This document shows positions 1 through 10,510 of a stretch of DNA of 53,324 bases, one piece after another. The notes beneath the pieces were generated by a model. The model saw only the letters and a list, made by a program, of their open reading frames with translations, did not search any database and was not told where the DNA came from. The stretch spans positions 1-53,324 of the forward strand of contig NZ_AYSV01000098.1 of assembly GCF_000506865.1 (NCBI RefSeq), written 5' to 3'. This DNA is from Pelistega indica. GTDB taxonomy: Bacteria > Pseudomonadota > Gammaproteobacteria > Burkholderiales > Burkholderiaceae_B. The first letter of the stretch is position 1, and each line of letters opens with the position of its first letter. A program made the translations under genes and the position numbers.

Positions 1-1051
1 CATGATTTTCAGTCAGCTAAAAGTCTTTTACAAGTTTTTTCTTGTAGGTCTAGGCATACAGGCCACCACGAATAAGCTGAATAACTTGTACAATAAATTC
101 AATTTCACGAATTCCGCCTTCGCCTAGTTTAATATTTTGCGAAGTATCTGTACCAGAACGATTAGCCGCTTTTTTTACCCATTCCTGACGTATTTGCTCA
201 CGTAATTTTCTTAATGACGCCAAGGCATCAAAGTCAAAGTATTTACGATAGACGAATGGGCGTCGTAAACTCTCTAAAGAATGAATGTCTTTTTCGGGAT
301 CACTATCTGAGAAAAATTTTACCGGAATGACGCGTGCTTTTAACCAAGCATAACGCTCCCATTCTCGACCTTGTGTGATTAAGTAGCTTTCTAAGGCATC
401 TAGGCTCCAAGCCAAAGGACTACCGTCACCGTCTGGACGTAGGCGAAGATCTGTCCTAAATACAAAGCCGTCGGCATCAGGGTCTGAAATAATTGGCATC
501 ATTCGTTGGGTTAATTTGCCATAGAATTCATGATAACTAATAGGTCTTCTGCCAGTTGTCTCTCCCTCTGCACCATAGAGCATAATTAAATCAATATCAG
601 AAGAAACATTTAGTTCTTGTCCTCCTAACTTTCCCATACCAAGTACAATCATTTCCATGGGGAGATTACTTAGTGGGTCAATAGGTACGCCATGAGCATT
701 AGTTAAGTCTTGCATGACTGAACGATAAGCCATTTGTATAGCAATATCTGCCATCAATGACATGGCAGTTACTACTTCTTCTAAAGAGGCAATTTGATTG
801 ATATCTCTAACAATAAGCGTTTGGAAAATACGGTTTCTTAATTTACGAATGATAGAGCGGCAAGTCGCTACATCTACTGCTGGTGTATTGTTCAATGAAC
901 CCCCTAATTCAGTAAGCCAGTTCATTATCTGATCTGGCGTAACAGGGGTTTGGATATCTTCTAGTAATTGTTCACGAAGCTCTGGACGAGAATCTAAGCG
1001 TCTTTTAAGAAAATGGGACCAAAGTAAAGAATTTGTTAAGCTTTCGTTCAT
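1..1051 (-). CDS. glnE: Glutamine synthetase adenylyltransferase/adenylyl-removase, N-terminal part; frame broken near window edge
   Basis: GlnE attaches and removes AMP on glutamine synthetase in response to the PII protein, tuning nitrogen assimilation. An open frame of 333 codons runs from ATG at 1051 to a TAG at 50-52. The nucleotidyltransferase core is clear: GMGKLGG at about 138-144, then the metal-binding SSDID at 150-154, a [12 protein letters not shown] stretch, WERYA, and [13 protein letters not shown] near the end. The family is about 900-950 residues, so this is only the first third; the rest lies left of the window. The frame stops right after LIRGG, where homologs continue. Downstream bases still look GlnE-like in shifting frames, which suggests several small indels or poor sequence there. 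It is divergent from yhdP. Confidence 0.85.
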
Positions 1052-1134
1052 TTTTAATCACCAAACTGAGAAATCTATTCAACGTTATATAATAGTTTAA
1101 ATACCAAATAAATTGATAATCAATAAGGTTTGTT

Positions 1135-4100
1135 TTGAATAAAGTTTTTAAATTACTTTTATATTTTTTCTGCAGCTGTTTGGTGCTTATGACACTACTT
1201 ATATTGGTAGGGCGGTTTTATTTGGCTCCAAACATTGATAATTGGCGTCCAGAAATTATTCAATGGTTGCAAAAAAATGTACATCCTTCATTGCAATTTG
1301 AAAAAATTGTTGTGGATTGGGAAAAAGGCCTTATTCCTCATTTGCAGGTTAAGCAAGCATCATTAAGTAATGAAAAAAATAATGATGATGCAAAAATCGG
1401 TTTATTAGAATTAGCGATATCACCACGTTCTTTACTGATGTTTAAGCCTGAAGTTAGTAGTATTCGAGTATCAGATGCTGAGTTAGTGGTTGAACGCAAT
1501 AGTGAAGGAAGAATATTGCTAGGAGGAAAACTCTTAGCTTCCCAAGATGGCAGTTTAAAAGTTAAACCAATGTCAGAACAGGATATGTTAGCGACTCTCA
1601 AACCTTGGCTTTCCTGGGGATTTGAACGCTTACCACAAAAAATCCTTATTGATAGTAGTCGTATTGTTTGGCGAGATAAGTTAGTCAGCGGTGTGGAGGA
1701 TTTGGTTTTTGAGCCGGTGTATTTTAATGCTGAACATGACCAACAAAAATTAACAGTAGACTTACATATTAGTCCCCCAAAAAAAGCGGGTAGTTTTATT
1801 CTGCTAAATGCTAATGTAGATAAACAAGGTAATGGGTTTGTTAATATTAATTGGAAAGATTGGTATCCTCATTATTTTAAGAATTGGGTTGCTTTTCCTC
1901 TTATATTCCAGACAGGAAAAATTAAAAATGCAGAGGCTCATTTTACGTTTAATGAATTGAATATTACTGACTTTACGACACATTCTCAGTTAGAGGATTT
2001 TGTATTTCAAGATAAAGAGAGTGTAGGGGGGAAATTCCTGTTAAGTGGTAAAAATATTAGCGTAGATTTTTCTTCCAAAAATGGCTTAAGTAAACCTTAT
2101 CAATTTGCATTGGCATCAGATGATTTACATATTGAGGCGAATGAGTTTTTCCGCCATCCTATGCAGGTTAACAAGGTGAGAATAGAAGGTGTATATAACT
2201 TACTTGAGGGCGATATACCAGAAGTGGTTTTTAATCATGCACACTTAGAAATTCCAAAAGGGAAGATGTCAGTGACTGGTTCGTGGCGATTTGATCCTCA
2301 TAGTGATAATGGAATTGTTGATATTAACGCCAATGTCTCACGGTTAGAATTGAGCCAGTTAGCAAATTATCTGCCTAAAACGATTGATGCAGATGCCCTA
2401 GATTGGTTAGAAAAAGCATTTTTGCAAGGGTATGCAGAAAATGCTGAGATTAGTGTCAAGGGCGTTGTTGACCATATTCCCTTTGGAGAGCATGCATCGT
2501 CAGGTGATTTTAGAATCAAAGGGGATGTAAGGGATGTGCAATTACACTATCATCAATTTCCCGCAAGAGAAAATACCTATTGGCCTGATATCTATGTCAA
2601 GGAGGGGACTATTGATTTTAATCGTGGCAATATTCTGATTAAAGGTCCACAATTATCTTTTAATCCTGAATTAGCATTATCCAAGCTAGCGACTAATGAT
2701 GCTCAAGTAGAAGTTAATAATATTGAGAAGAATACAAAAGTATTAATCAAAACTGGTATAGAAACCAATGGTGATAGTTTTTTAAAATTTTATCGTCATT
2801 CTCCGTTAAGACCTTTATTAAATAAGGTGTTAGATAAAACGAAAATATCTGGAGAATTAAAAGGCAACTTGGACTTAACGATTCCTATTATGGATCCAGA
2901 TAAGACCAAAGTGGATGCTCAATTTGATGCATATGATACCAGTTTCCAATTTTCACCTAACCACCCTACATTGATGCATGCAGATGGAAAAATAAAAATT
3001 AATGAAAAGCATGTTGAAATTGAAAAAATTAATGGAAAGTTACTTGGTGGATCAGCTACTCTACAAGGAGGAATTGGTGCTAAAGGAGATATACTTCACG
3101 TAAATGGTAAATTTACGGGACAAGGACTAAGAGACTTTTTACCGTTAAAAGGATTGCATCGTGTACAGGGAGTGGCAGATTATGCCACACAAATCCATTT
3201 CTTAGGTGGTGATTTATTAGATGTAAATGTGCAGAGTCAATTACAAGGTTTATCAATAGATTTGCCAAATGGTATGGGTAAATCTGCTTCGCAAAAAACA
3301 CCTTTGTCAGTAAAGCTTATTGCTCCAAAGACACATCAATATGAACAATTAAAAATAGACTTTAAGGATTTTGTACATATTGTTTTTGAGCATAAAAATA
3401 GGTCTATTAATGCCTTTAATCGAGGCGTCATAGCAATTAATAAGCCAGCGAAACTACCAGTAGATGATTTATCTATCGATGCCTTAGGAGGAGACTGGGA
3501 TATTAATGCATGGTTAGATATTGTAGATGAATTTTCAACCTATAGTAGTGGTTCCTTACCTGTGAAATCTACTTCGTCGTCATCAGCTAAACCATCGTTA
3601 TTCCCATCATTGCGACAAATTTCAGCTAAGGTCAATTCCTTAAGTTTGTTCGATGTCATAGTGAAAAATATTCAGGCTGTTGGGCAGTTACAGGCAAATA
3701 CTTGGCAATTTAATTTGGATTCTAATGATATTCAAGGGGATATTAGCCTGAAATCTTTGCATGGTCGTGTAGAGCGTATTGATGCTGATTTAAATAGAGT
3801 AAGTTTTAGTGCGAAAGAGAATTTTCCTTCTTCAACTGATACAGATGATATTTCTAGTAAAACCTCTCGAGTTGATTTAATGGATATTAATGGAAAAATT
3901 AAGCAACTCTATTGGAATAAACAATTAATAGGCAGTATTGATATTAATAGTAAAAGGATCTCTAAAGACCAGTGGCAACTTGATAGTTTACGTGTTAGTA
4001 ATGATGTAGCGAGTCTTTTTGCTACAGGGCAACTAATCAGTGATACGACTAAAACTGGTATGCAAATGAAGGTGAATATCAATACGGTCAATATGGGTGA

Positions 4101-4749
4101 TTTTTTAAGTTATTTTAACTATAAAGATTTTATGAAGGCTGGTACTGGTTTTGCTAATTTGGAGGTGGCTGCTCCAGACGTTCGTCACATTCGTGTAAAG
4201 GATTTGGATGTGAGTGGTAATGCGCAAATTAAACATGGTGCTTTATTGACACTAGATACTACAGCGACAAAAGCATTGGCACTTATCTCATTACAGTCTT
4301 TATCAAGTCTTGCAAACTTAACCACAAAAACACCTAGTGTGATGGGGAAAGGCTTACCATTTGATTTTACGCGAGCTTTTTTTGAACTAAAAAATAATCG
4401 TTTTTATGTGAGTGATTTTCGACTGGATAGCCCTATATTGGCAATGGCTGCTGTTGGCAATACAGAGATTGCAAGCAAAAAACTAAACTTTCAAGTGGCA
4501 GCGATTCCTAAAATTGAAATGAGTGGAACAGCGGTTCTTGCTGGGATCATTGTTAATCCAGTAGTCGGTCTAGGCGCTTTTTTATCGCAATGGCTATTAT
4601 CAGATAGCCTTAATAGGGCATTAACAACTTATTTACATGTTTCAGGTGATTGGGATAATCCATTAATTAATGATCAACCGTTGCCGAAGGATGAAGAGTT
4701 GAAAGATGAGAAACAACAAAAGAATATTGATGCACTTTATCGTAACTAA
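1135..4749 (+). CDS. yhdP: YhdP-family AsmA-like envelope protein (DUF3971, TIGR02099 type)
   Basis: A 1204-residue protein with one N-terminal membrane segment (about residues 5-30, rich in L, F and V) followed by a long periplasmic, beta-rich region and a C-terminal AsmA-like part with the hydrophobic stretch AGIIVNPVVGLGAFLSQWLL. Length and architecture match YhdP. In E. coli, YhdP with TamB and YdbH is a bridge-like protein moving phospholipids between inner and outer membranes; that role here is inferred from family membership. The start is a TTG at 1135, chosen because an AAGG ribosome site lies six bases upstream and the signal-anchor follows at once. The gene is divergent from glnE, an arrangement seen in related betaproteobacteria. 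Confidence 0.85.
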   Translation: MNKVFKLLLYFFCSCLVLMTLLILVGRFYLAPNIDNWRPEIIQWLQKNVHPSLQFEKIVVDWEKGLIPHLQVKQASLSNEKNNDDAKIGLLELAISPRSLLMFKPEVSSIRVSDAELVVERNSEGRILLGGKLLASQDGSLKVKPMSEQDMLATLKPWLSWGFERLPQKILIDSSRIVWRDKLVSGVEDLVFEPVYFNAEHDQQKLTVDLHISPPKKAGSFILLNANVDKQGNGFVNINWKDWYPHYFKNWVAFPLIFQTGKIKNAEAHFTFNELNITDFTTHSQLEDFVFQDKESVGGKFLLSGKNISVDFSSKNGLSKPYQFALASDDLHIEANEFFRHPMQVNKVRIEGVYNLLEGDIPEVVFNHAHLEIPKGKMSVTGSWRFDPHSDNGIVDINANVSRLELSQLANYLPKTIDADALDWLEKAFLQGYAENAEISVKGVVDHIPFGEHASSGDFRIKGDVRDVQLHYHQFPARENTYWPDIYVKEGTIDFNRGNILIKGPQLSFNPELALSKLATNDAQVEVNNIEKNTKVLIKTGIETNGDSFLKFYRHSPLRPLLNKVLDKTKISGELKGNLDLTIPIMDPDKTKVDAQFDAYDTSFQFSPNHPTLMHADGKIKINEKHVEIEKINGKLLGGSATLQGGIGAKGDILHVNGKFTGQGLRDFLPLKGLHRVQGVADYATQIHFLGGDLLDVNVQSQLQGLSIDLPNGMGKSASQKTPLSVKLIAPKTHQYEQLKIDFKDFVHIVFEHKNRSINAFNRGVIAINKPAKLPVDDLSIDALGGDWDINAWLDIVDEFSTYSSGSLPVKSTSSSSAKPSLFPSLRQISAKVNSLSLFDVIVKNIQAVGQLQANTWQFNLDSNDIQGDISLKSLHGRVERIDADLNRVSFSAKENFPSSTDTDDISSKTSRVDLMDINGKIKQLYWNKQLIGSIDINSKRISKDQWQLDSLRVSNDVASLFATGQLISDTTKTGMQMKVNINTVNMGDFLSYFNYKDFMKAGTGFANLEVAAPDVRHIRVKDLDVSGNAQIKHGALLTLDTTATKALALISLQSLSSLANLTTKTPSVMGKGLPFDFTRAFFELKNNRFYVSDFRLDSPILAMAAVGNTEIASKKLNFQVAAIPKIEMSGTAVLAGIIVNPVVGLGAFLSQWLLSDSLNRALTTYLHVSGDWDNPLINDQPLPKDEELKDEKQQKNIDALYRN

Positions 4750-4834
4750 ATTGCAGTTATTATCGATAAGGAATGCTATGATTACATCACAAAATAATCA
4801 ATGATAATAACGAAAAAATTAGGAGATACTGCTA

Positions 4835-6206
4835 ATGTTAAGTGTATTTGATATATTCAAAATAGGTGTAGGCCCATCTAGTTCTCATACGGTTGGCCCG
4901 ATGATTGCGGCTGTGCGATTTGTCAATCGATTAGAAGAAGCTAATCTCATACCAGATGTGGCTCGAATCACCATTGAGTTATTTGGCTCGTTGGGTGCAA
5001 CGGGGTTTGGTCATGCTAGTGACAAAGCTGTTATGGTGGGGTTGCATGGCTATTTACCTGATGAAGTGGATTGCGATATTATTCCCGCCTTAGTAGATAA
5101 AATTAGCTAGCCAACATAAAATTTCCTTATTGAATAAACAGGAAATAGCATTCAATCCTGATAAAGATATTATTTTTAATTGGCAAGAGACATTGCCACA
5201 GCATCCTAATGGTATGCGTTTCAAAGCGTTTGATGCTGATAATACGTTGTTGATGAAAAAAGAATATTATTCTATCGGTGGTGGTTTTGTGATGAATTGT
5301 GATGGTTTAAAAGTGAACTTATCGCCAGATGTCGTTGTACCATATCCTTTTAAGACGGGGGATGAGTTGATGGAAAAAGCTACTAAGAATAATCTTAGTA
5401 TTGCTCAACTCATGATGGAAAATGAGAAGGTCTATCTACCTGAACAGCAAGTACGTGAGAAATTGTTAGACATCTGGTCTGTTATGCAAGCTTGTGTGAA
5501 AAGAGGCTGTTCACAAGAGGGTGTTTTACCGGGTGGTTTTAAAGTAAAACGACGAGCACATTCTCTTTATGAAACGCTAAAATCACGCCCCGAGGAATCT
5601 TTACGAGATCCTTTGGCAATGTTGGATTGGGTTAATTTATATGCGTTAGCCGTGAATGAGGAAAATGCGTCAGGTGGGCGTGTCGTGACAGCACCGACTA
5701 ATGGTGCTGCTGGGATTATTCCTGCTGTAATGCATTATTATGATCGATTTTTGTCACCGAATAACCAACAGGGTATCATTGATTTTCTATTAACAGCAGG
5801 CGCAATTGCGATTTTATATAAAGAAAATGCTTCTATTTCTGGGGCAGAGGTCGGTTGCCAAGGTGAAGTAGGTGTTGCTTGCTCAATGGCAGCAGGGGCT
5901 TTAGCCGCTGTTCAAGGGGGAACGGTACAGCAAGTTGAAAATGCGGCTGAGATTGGTATGGAGCATAATCTTGGTATGACTTGTGATCCTGTGGGAGGGT
6001 TGGTGCAAGTGCCTTGTATTGAACGCAATGCTATGGGGGCTGTTAAAGCTATTAATGCTGCACGCTTAGCCTTACGCGGTGATGGACAACACCTAGTATC
6101 ATTGGATAAAGTGATTTTGACGATGAAACAAACTGGCGCGGATATGAAGTCAACGTATAAGGAAACCTCACAGGCAGGTTTGGCGGTTAATATTCCAGCG
6201 TGTTAG
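4835..6206 (+). pseudogene. sdaA: L-serine ammonia-lyase, split by a +1 frameshift
   Basis: Converts L-serine to pyruvate and ammonia with a 4Fe-4S cluster. The first frame (4835-5110) carries the N-terminal domain with GVGPSSSHTVGPM and ends at TAG. The remainder (to 6206) continues one frame over and carries the catalytic domain, including [27 protein letters not shown] and the cluster cysteine in [13 protein letters not shown]. Removing one base around 5105 (AAAATT to AAAAT) restores a 456-residue protein, the usual family length (about 454), with continuous sequence across the joint. An AGGAG ribosome site precedes the ATG. Either this is a recent inactivating insertion or a sequence error; everything else in the gene looks intact. 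Confidence 0.9.
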
Positions 6207-6248
6207 TGTGATTTACTTAGAAAAATAATCACAGCGTGATTGGCTTAG

Positions 6249-6277
6249 AAAGGGAGCAGACAAAGCTCCCTTTGTTT
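6249..6277 (+). terminator. Intrinsic terminator after sdaA
   Basis: A nine-base stem, AAAGGGAGC (6249-6257) with GCTCCCTTT (6265-6273), a seven-base loop, then GTTTTA. It lies between the convergent sdaA and the membrane-protein gene at 6293-6742. Confidence 0.8.
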
Positions 6278-6292
6278 TAGATAATAAATTGT

Positions 6293-6742
6293 TTAGTGAG
6301 TGGCTCTTTTGAAAACGATAAAATCAATTAAGAAAGCACCCACTGTAGATAAACCGGCAATAGCTGACCAGTGAGCGTGTCCGTGATTACCAATTACTAA
6401 TAGTACGGTAGCAGAACCAAATAAAGCACCAAAAACTGCACGAGTGGCTAGGTAAGCCCAATTTTCATCAGATAATTTGCAATTGCCGTTAGAGCGGAAA
6501 CGGAAATTTTGATGATCCAAGAAACATGTTGCTACTGATAGAAAAGTACCAAAAGCACCAAAGAATAAAGCAGTGAAGCTGATAGACCAGGTAACTAATA
6601 GAATGAATAAGCCGATAATAATTAAGGCAATAACAAAAGTGCCATTACTAAATGGAGAAGGGTGATTGGCTACCTCTGTTTGTGTGGTATTTTCAGCAGA
6701 ATAATTAACTGTTTCAGTAGATTGTTCAGGTGTATCTTGCAT
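6293..6742 (-). CDS. Small multi-pass membrane protein of unknown function
   Basis: A 149-residue protein that I do not recognise. The first 30 residues are polar and rich in T, E and N. Then come four hydrophobic segments at roughly 33-56, 57-76, 99-118 and 124-144, so it is probably an inner-membrane protein with a cytoplasmic or periplasmic polar tail. A short charged stretch (DHQNFRFRSNGNCKLSDENW) separates the two segment pairs. An AGGAG-like ribosome site precedes the ATG on the minus strand. It stands alone between the sdaA terminator and a tiny lipoprotein gene, so context gives no clue to its role. Confidence 0.65.
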   Translation of the reverse strand: MQDTPEQSTETVNYSAENTTQTEVANHPSPFSNGTFVIALIIIGLFILLVTWSISFTALFFGAFGTFLSVATCFLDHQNFRFRSNGNCKLSDENWAYLATRAVFGALFGSATVLLVIGNHGHAHWSAIAGLSTVGAFLIDFIVFKRATH

Positions 6743-6862
6743 AAATAACTCCTTTAGTACTTTAGTATTTAGTAATTAGAATAAGATAGTATGCTTAGCC
6801 CATTATAAAACATATATAAGGTTATCATATTGAATACGGACAGTTTATTATAGCTATCTCAT

Positions 6863-6997
6863 ATGAAAATTAAATTAAATCGTCTTATTATCGTTTCCCT
6901 TTTGGCGACTATGATGAGTGCTTGTACCTACTATGGTGGTGCAGGTGTGAATAATAGTGGTTATGGATGGTCGTTAGGAACAGGAGTGGCATTTTAG
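6863..6997 (+). CDS. Very small lipoprotein, 44 residues
   Basis: An ATG at 6863 opens a 44-codon frame ending TAG at 6995-6997. It has a basic start (MKIKLNR), a hydrophobic stretch and the lipobox-like LLATMMSAC ending at Cys21. The mature part would be about 24 residues, rich in G, N and Y. This resembles the many tiny betaproteobacterial lipoproteins of unknown role. There is no clear Shine-Dalgarno site. The case for it rests on the signal peptide plus lipobox, which are unlikely by chance in so short a frame. Confidence 0.5.
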   Translation: MKIKLNRLIIVSLLATMMSACTYYGGAGVNNSGYGWSLGTGVAF

Positions 6998-7132
6998 TTT
7001 TTAGAGGCTAATTATCCTAAACATCAAGTAGTAGATGAATTTAATCACTCTCTAGATAATTGTAATTTTAATAAAGTATTGATTTACAGATATTTAAAAA
7101 AAAAATTCGGATAAAATAGAGAGCTATTCATG

Positions 7133-7143
7133 TTTTTTTTTTA
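7133..7143 (+). repeat. T11 homopolymer in the tig leader
   Basis: An uninterrupted run of eleven T ends about 20 bases before the tig start codon. A weak stem AATAG/CTATT sits just upstream, so a leaky terminator is possible, but the stem is short. Such a run is also prone to slippage and sequencing error. Confidence 0.5.
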
Positions 7144-7163
7144 TTAAAAGTAAGGTTAATTAA

Positions 7164-8468
7164 ATGCAACCAACAGTAGAAACATTAGAAGGTTTAGAAC
7201 GCCAAGTTGATTTAGTCGTATCATTAGACGACATTGAAAAAGAAGTAAAAACACAATTACAACGTGTGGCTCGTACAGCTAAAGTTCAAGGCTTCCGTCC
7301 AGGTAAAGCACCTTTGTCTGTTATTGAGCGTAGTCATGGTCCAAGCGTACGTTATGACGTATTAAACCAAAAAGTTGGGCAAGCATTTGATGAGGCAGTT
7401 AAGGCAGCTGGTTTACGTGTTGCTGGTGTCCCATCTATGGAACCAAAAGAGGGTGCTGCTGAAGGTACTGTAGCGTTTGTCGCTAAATTTGAAGTTTTCC
7501 CAGAAATTACATTACCTGATTTTTCAAGTATCGAAGCAACTCGTGTGACAACAGAAGTTGGTGATGAACAAGTAGAAAGTACTTTAGATATCTTACGTCA
7601 GCAACGTGCTAATTACGAAAAAGTAGATCGTGCAGCACAAGATAATGACCGTGTTACTGTTGATTTTGTAGGTAAAATTGACGGTGTTGAGTTTGAAGGT
7701 GGTAAAGCAGAAGCTTTCCCATTCATTCTTGGTCAAGGTCGTATGTTGCCAGAGTTTGAAGCAGCAGCAAAAGGCTTAAAAGCAGGTGAAGAAAAAACTT
7801 TCCCATTATCTTTCCCTGAAGATTATCAAGGTAAAGAAGTAGCGGGTAAAACAGCTGAATTTACTATCGTGATGAAAGAAGTTGCAGAGCCAGTATTACC
7901 AGAAGTTAATGGTGAGTTTGCTAAATCGTTAGGTCAAGCTGACGGTGATGTAGCTAAATTGAAAGAAGAGATTCTTAAAAATATCCAACGTGAAGCTAAA
8001 GCACGTGCATTAGCTCGTACAAAATCAAATGTATTTGATGCTTTAGTTAAAGTATCAACGTTTGATGTGCCAAAAGCGTTAATTACTGATGAAGTGAATT
8101 CTCGCATTGCCCAAACACGAGAAGAGTTAAAAGCGCGAGGTATGCCAAATGCTGATACATTCGAAATTCCGTCTGCTGCTTTTGAAGCAGAAGCCGATCG
8201 TCGAGTTCGTTTAGGTCTGTTATTAAATGAAGTGGTGGAAAAAGAGAATTTACGCCCAACAATGGATCAAGTTCGTGCTCGTATCGAAGAGTTTGCTCAA
8301 AACTATGAGAAACCAGAAGAAGTAGTGGCTTATTACCTAAGTAATAAACAAAGCCGTGCTGATATGGAAAACTTAGTGCTTGAAGATAATTTAGTGGATT
8401 TTGTGCTTTCAAAAGCGAAAGTTACAGACTCTAAAGTTGATTTCAAAGAAATTATGGGACAAGTATAA
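7164..8468 (+). CDS. tig: Trigger factor
   Basis: Ribosome-bound chaperone with peptidyl-prolyl isomerase activity that meets nascent chains at the exit tunnel. The 434-residue length is typical. The N-terminal ribosome-binding domain carries [17 protein letters not shown] (about 44-60), the tail-contact signature. A central FKBP-type domain (about 160-245, with [20 protein letters not shown]) and a helical C-terminal arm follow. It heads the quality-control cluster; its stop codon overlaps the clpP ATG by one base (TAATG), so the two are translationally coupled. A weak AAGG lies upstream of the ATG. Confidence 0.97.
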   Translation: MQPTVETLEGLERQVDLVVSLDDIEKEVKTQLQRVARTAKVQGFRPGKAPLSVIERSHGPSVRYDVLNQKVGQAFDEAVKAAGLRVAGVPSMEPKEGAAEGTVAFVAKFEVFPEITLPDFSSIEATRVTTEVGDEQVESTLDILRQQRANYEKVDRAAQDNDRVTVDFVGKIDGVEFEGGKAEAFPFILGQGRMLPEFEAAAKGLKAGEEKTFPLSFPEDYQGKEVAGKTAEFTIVMKEVAEPVLPEVNGEFAKSLGQADGDVAKLKEEILKNIQREAKARALARTKSNVFDALVKVSTFDVPKALITDEVNSRIAQTREELKARGMPNADTFEIPSAAFEAEADRRVRLGLLLNEVVEKENLRPTMDQVRARIEEFAQNYEKPEEVVAYYLSNKQSRADMENLVLEDNLVDFVLSKAKVTDSKVDFKEIMGQV

Positions 8469-9124
8469 TGACTAGCCGTTTTACCGATTTTTATGCGTCT
8501 TTGCATGGTGATGAGTCGGTGAGACCGACCAGTCTGGGCTATATTCCAATGGTAGTAGAGCAGTCTGGTCGTGGAGAGCGTTCTTATGACATCTACTCTC
8601 GTCTCCTTAAAGAAAGAATTGTATTTTTAGTGGGTGAAGTAAACGATCAGTCTGCTAATCTTGTGGTTGCTCAATTACTTTTCTTAGAGTCAGAGAATCC
8701 TGAGAAAGATATCTCTTTGTATATCAATTCTCCAGGAGGTGGTGTTTATGCTGGCCTCGGAATTTATGATACGATGCAATTTATTCAGCCAGAAGTTTCT
8801 ACGCTTTGTACTGGTTTTGCAGCTAGTATGGGAGCATTCTTATTGAATGCTGGAGCTCCTGGCAAGCGTTTTAGCTTACCTAATTCGCGTATTATGATTC
8901 ATCAACCTTTAGGTGGCGCGAGAGGGCAAGCGACTGATATTGATATTCAGGCACGTGAAATCTTATCGTTAAGAGAGCAATTAAATCAAATCATGGCGAA
9001 ACATTCAGGACAATCCTTAGATGTTATTCGTCAGCATACCGAAAGAGACAAGTATATGAGTCCTGCGGATGCATTAGAGTTTGGCTTAATTGACAGAGTA
9101 CTTGAAAAGCGTTCAGCGCTTTAA
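8468..9124 (+). CDS. clpP: ATP-dependent Clp protease proteolytic subunit
   Basis: Serine protease that forms a double heptameric barrel and degrades substrates fed by ClpX or ClpA. At 218 residues it has a somewhat long N-terminal propeptide-like region. The catalytic triad is visible: Ser120 in GFAASMGAF, His145 in [10 protein letters not shown] and Asp194 in TERDKYM, with the spacing of the E. coli enzyme. The start overlaps the tig stop by one base. A terminator-like hairpin separates it from clpX, so clpX may be partly uncoupled. Confidence 0.98.
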   Translation: MTSRFTDFYASLHGDESVRPTSLGYIPMVVEQSGRGERSYDIYSRLLKERIVFLVGEVNDQSANLVVAQLLFLESENPEKDISLYINSPGGGVYAGLGIYDTMQFIQPEVSTLCTGFAASMGAFLLNAGAPGKRFSLPNSRIMIHQPLGGARGQATDIDIQAREILSLREQLNQIMAKHSGQSLDVIRQHTERDKYMSPADALEFGLIDRVLEKRSAL

Positions 9125-9157
9125 GGTTCTAAAGGGTTAACATTTGTTAATTTAGAT

Positions 9158-9185
9158 GGTCGGTTAACGCCGACCTCTTTTATTT
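9158..9185 (+). terminator. Terminator-like hairpin between clpP and clpX
   Basis: Stem GGTCGG (9158-9163) with CCGACC (9170-9175), a six-base loop, then TCTTTTATTT. It ends about 20 bases before the clpX start. It may terminate or attenuate transcription coming from tig-clpP. Confidence 0.7.
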
Positions 9186-9199
9186 ATAGAAAAAATCAT

Positions 9200-10444
9200 A
9201 TGACTGATAAATCTTCAAAAAACGAACGTTGTTCTTTCTGCCATAGTACAAAGGCAGAGGTTAAAAATTTAGTTGCAGGTCCTTCAGGACTTTATATTTG
9301 TAATAATTGCATCAACGATTGTTTAGAACTCATTAAATCAAATGATAAGAAACAGGCACAGGTAGGTGACGAAGCTCCTTTACCTACTCCTGTAGAAATT
9401 AAAGCATTTTTGGATCAATACGTTATTGGTCAAGACCAACCTAAACGTCATTTAGCTGTTGCAGTATATAACCATTACAAACGAATTCGTTATGCTGATA
9501 ATCAGTTAGATACTGAAAATGATGATGTAGAATTAAGCAAAAGTAATATTTTATTAATCGGACCAACTGGTTCTGGTAAAACATTATTAGCACAAACGTT
9601 AGCTCGTCAATTGAATGTACCATTTGTGATGGCAGATGCTACTACTTTGACTGAAGCAGGCTATGTTGGCGAAGATGTCGAAAATATTATTCAAAAGCTA
9701 TTGCAAAATTGTGATTATGATGTGGCAAAGGCTGAAAGAGCGATTGTATATATTGATGAGATTGATAAAATTTCTCGCAAATCGGATAATCCATCAATTA
9801 CACGTGATGTATCTGGTGAGGGTGTACAACAAGCATTGCTTAAATTAATTGAAGGTACTGTGGCTTCTGTGCCTCCACAAGGTGGACGCAAACATCCTAA
9901 TCAAGACTTTATTCAAGTGAATACAACCAATATTTTGTTTATTGTAGGTGGTGCGTTTGATGGCCTTGAAAAAGTTATTCAAAATCGAACAGAGAAGTCT
10001 GGGATTGGTTTTGGAGCGAGTGTTCAAAGTAAATCAGAAAAAGGTGTAGGCGAGTTATTTAATGAAGTAGAGCCAGAAGACATTATTAAATTTGGTTTGA
10101 TTCCCGAATTAGTTGGTCGTTTGCCTGTCGTAGCGACTTTAAAAGAACTAGATGAAGATACTTTGGTACAAATTTTGACTGAACCCAAAAATTCATTAGT
10201 TAAACAGTATCAAAAATTATTTTCGATGGAAGGTGTTGAATTAGAAGTTGAGCCAGCAGCATTAAAGGCAATTGCTAAAAAAGCTCTAAAACGTAAAACT
10301 GGTGCCAGAGGATTGCGTTCTATTCTAGAGTCATCACTGATGAATATTATGTATGATTTGCCGTCACAAAAAAATGTAGCGAAAGTGATTCTTAATGTTG
10401 ATGCCATTGAATCAGGTAAGGCGCCAGTATTAGTTTATAAATAA
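9200..10444 (+). CDS. clpX: ATP-dependent Clp protease ATPase subunit ClpX
   Basis: Hexameric AAA+ unfoldase that recognises degrons and threads proteins into ClpP. The 414-residue length is normal. An N-terminal four-cysteine zinc-binding domain (Cys11, Cys14, Cys34, Cys37) is complete. The Walker A motif GPTGSGKT and the Walker B YIDEIDK follow, then the IGF-type ClpP-docking loop region (SGIGFGASV) and sensor-2 motif KTGARGLR. It lies in the conserved order clpP-clpX-lon. Confidence 0.98.
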   Translation: MTDKSSKNERCSFCHSTKAEVKNLVAGPSGLYICNNCINDCLELIKSNDKKQAQVGDEAPLPTPVEIKAFLDQYVIGQDQPKRHLAVAVYNHYKRIRYADNQLDTENDDVELSKSNILLIGPTGSGKTLLAQTLARQLNVPFVMADATTLTEAGYVGEDVENIIQKLLQNCDYDVAKAERAIVYIDEIDKISRKSDNPSITRDVSGEGVQQALLKLIEGTVASVPPQGGRKHPNQDFIQVNTTNILFIVGGAFDGLEKVIQNRTEKSGIGFGASVQSKSEKGVGELFNEVEPEDIIKFGLIPELVGRLPVVATLKELDEDTLVQILTEPKNSLVKQYQKLFSMEGVELEVEPAALKAIAKKALKRKTGARGLRSILESSLMNIMYDLPSQKNVAKVILNVDAIESGKAPVLVYK

Positions 10445-10446
10445 GA

Positions 10447-10473
10447 CTTGAAATTTAGATACAAGCCACTATT
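10447..10473 (+). promoter_or_regulatory. Possible heat-shock (sigma-32-like) promoter of lon
   Basis: CTTGAAA at 10447-10453 is followed after 12 bases by CCACTATT at 10466-10473. This approximates the sigma-32 consensus CTTGAAA / CCCCATNT, with a slightly short spacer and an imperfect -10. The position just upstream of lon fits known heat-shock control of lon in E. coli. Confidence 0.35.
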
Positions 10474-10510
10474 TAAGCTACTTGTAGAAAACTTATTTTA
10501 AAGGATTTCA

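Noticed and set aside
4756-4811. Inverted repeat GTTATTATC/GATAATAAC between yhdP and sdaA
   Set aside because: No T run follows and the 38-base spacer is long; I cannot distinguish a weak terminator or operator from chance in AT-rich DNA.
6207-6233. TGTGATT ... AATCACA as a CRP-type operator
   Set aside because: The half-sites are 13 bases apart rather than the CRP spacing, and it lies downstream of sdaA between convergent genes; more likely a small hairpin.
8083-8412. Antisense open frame within tig
   Set aside because: A shadow of a well-conserved gene; no ribosome site or family sequence.
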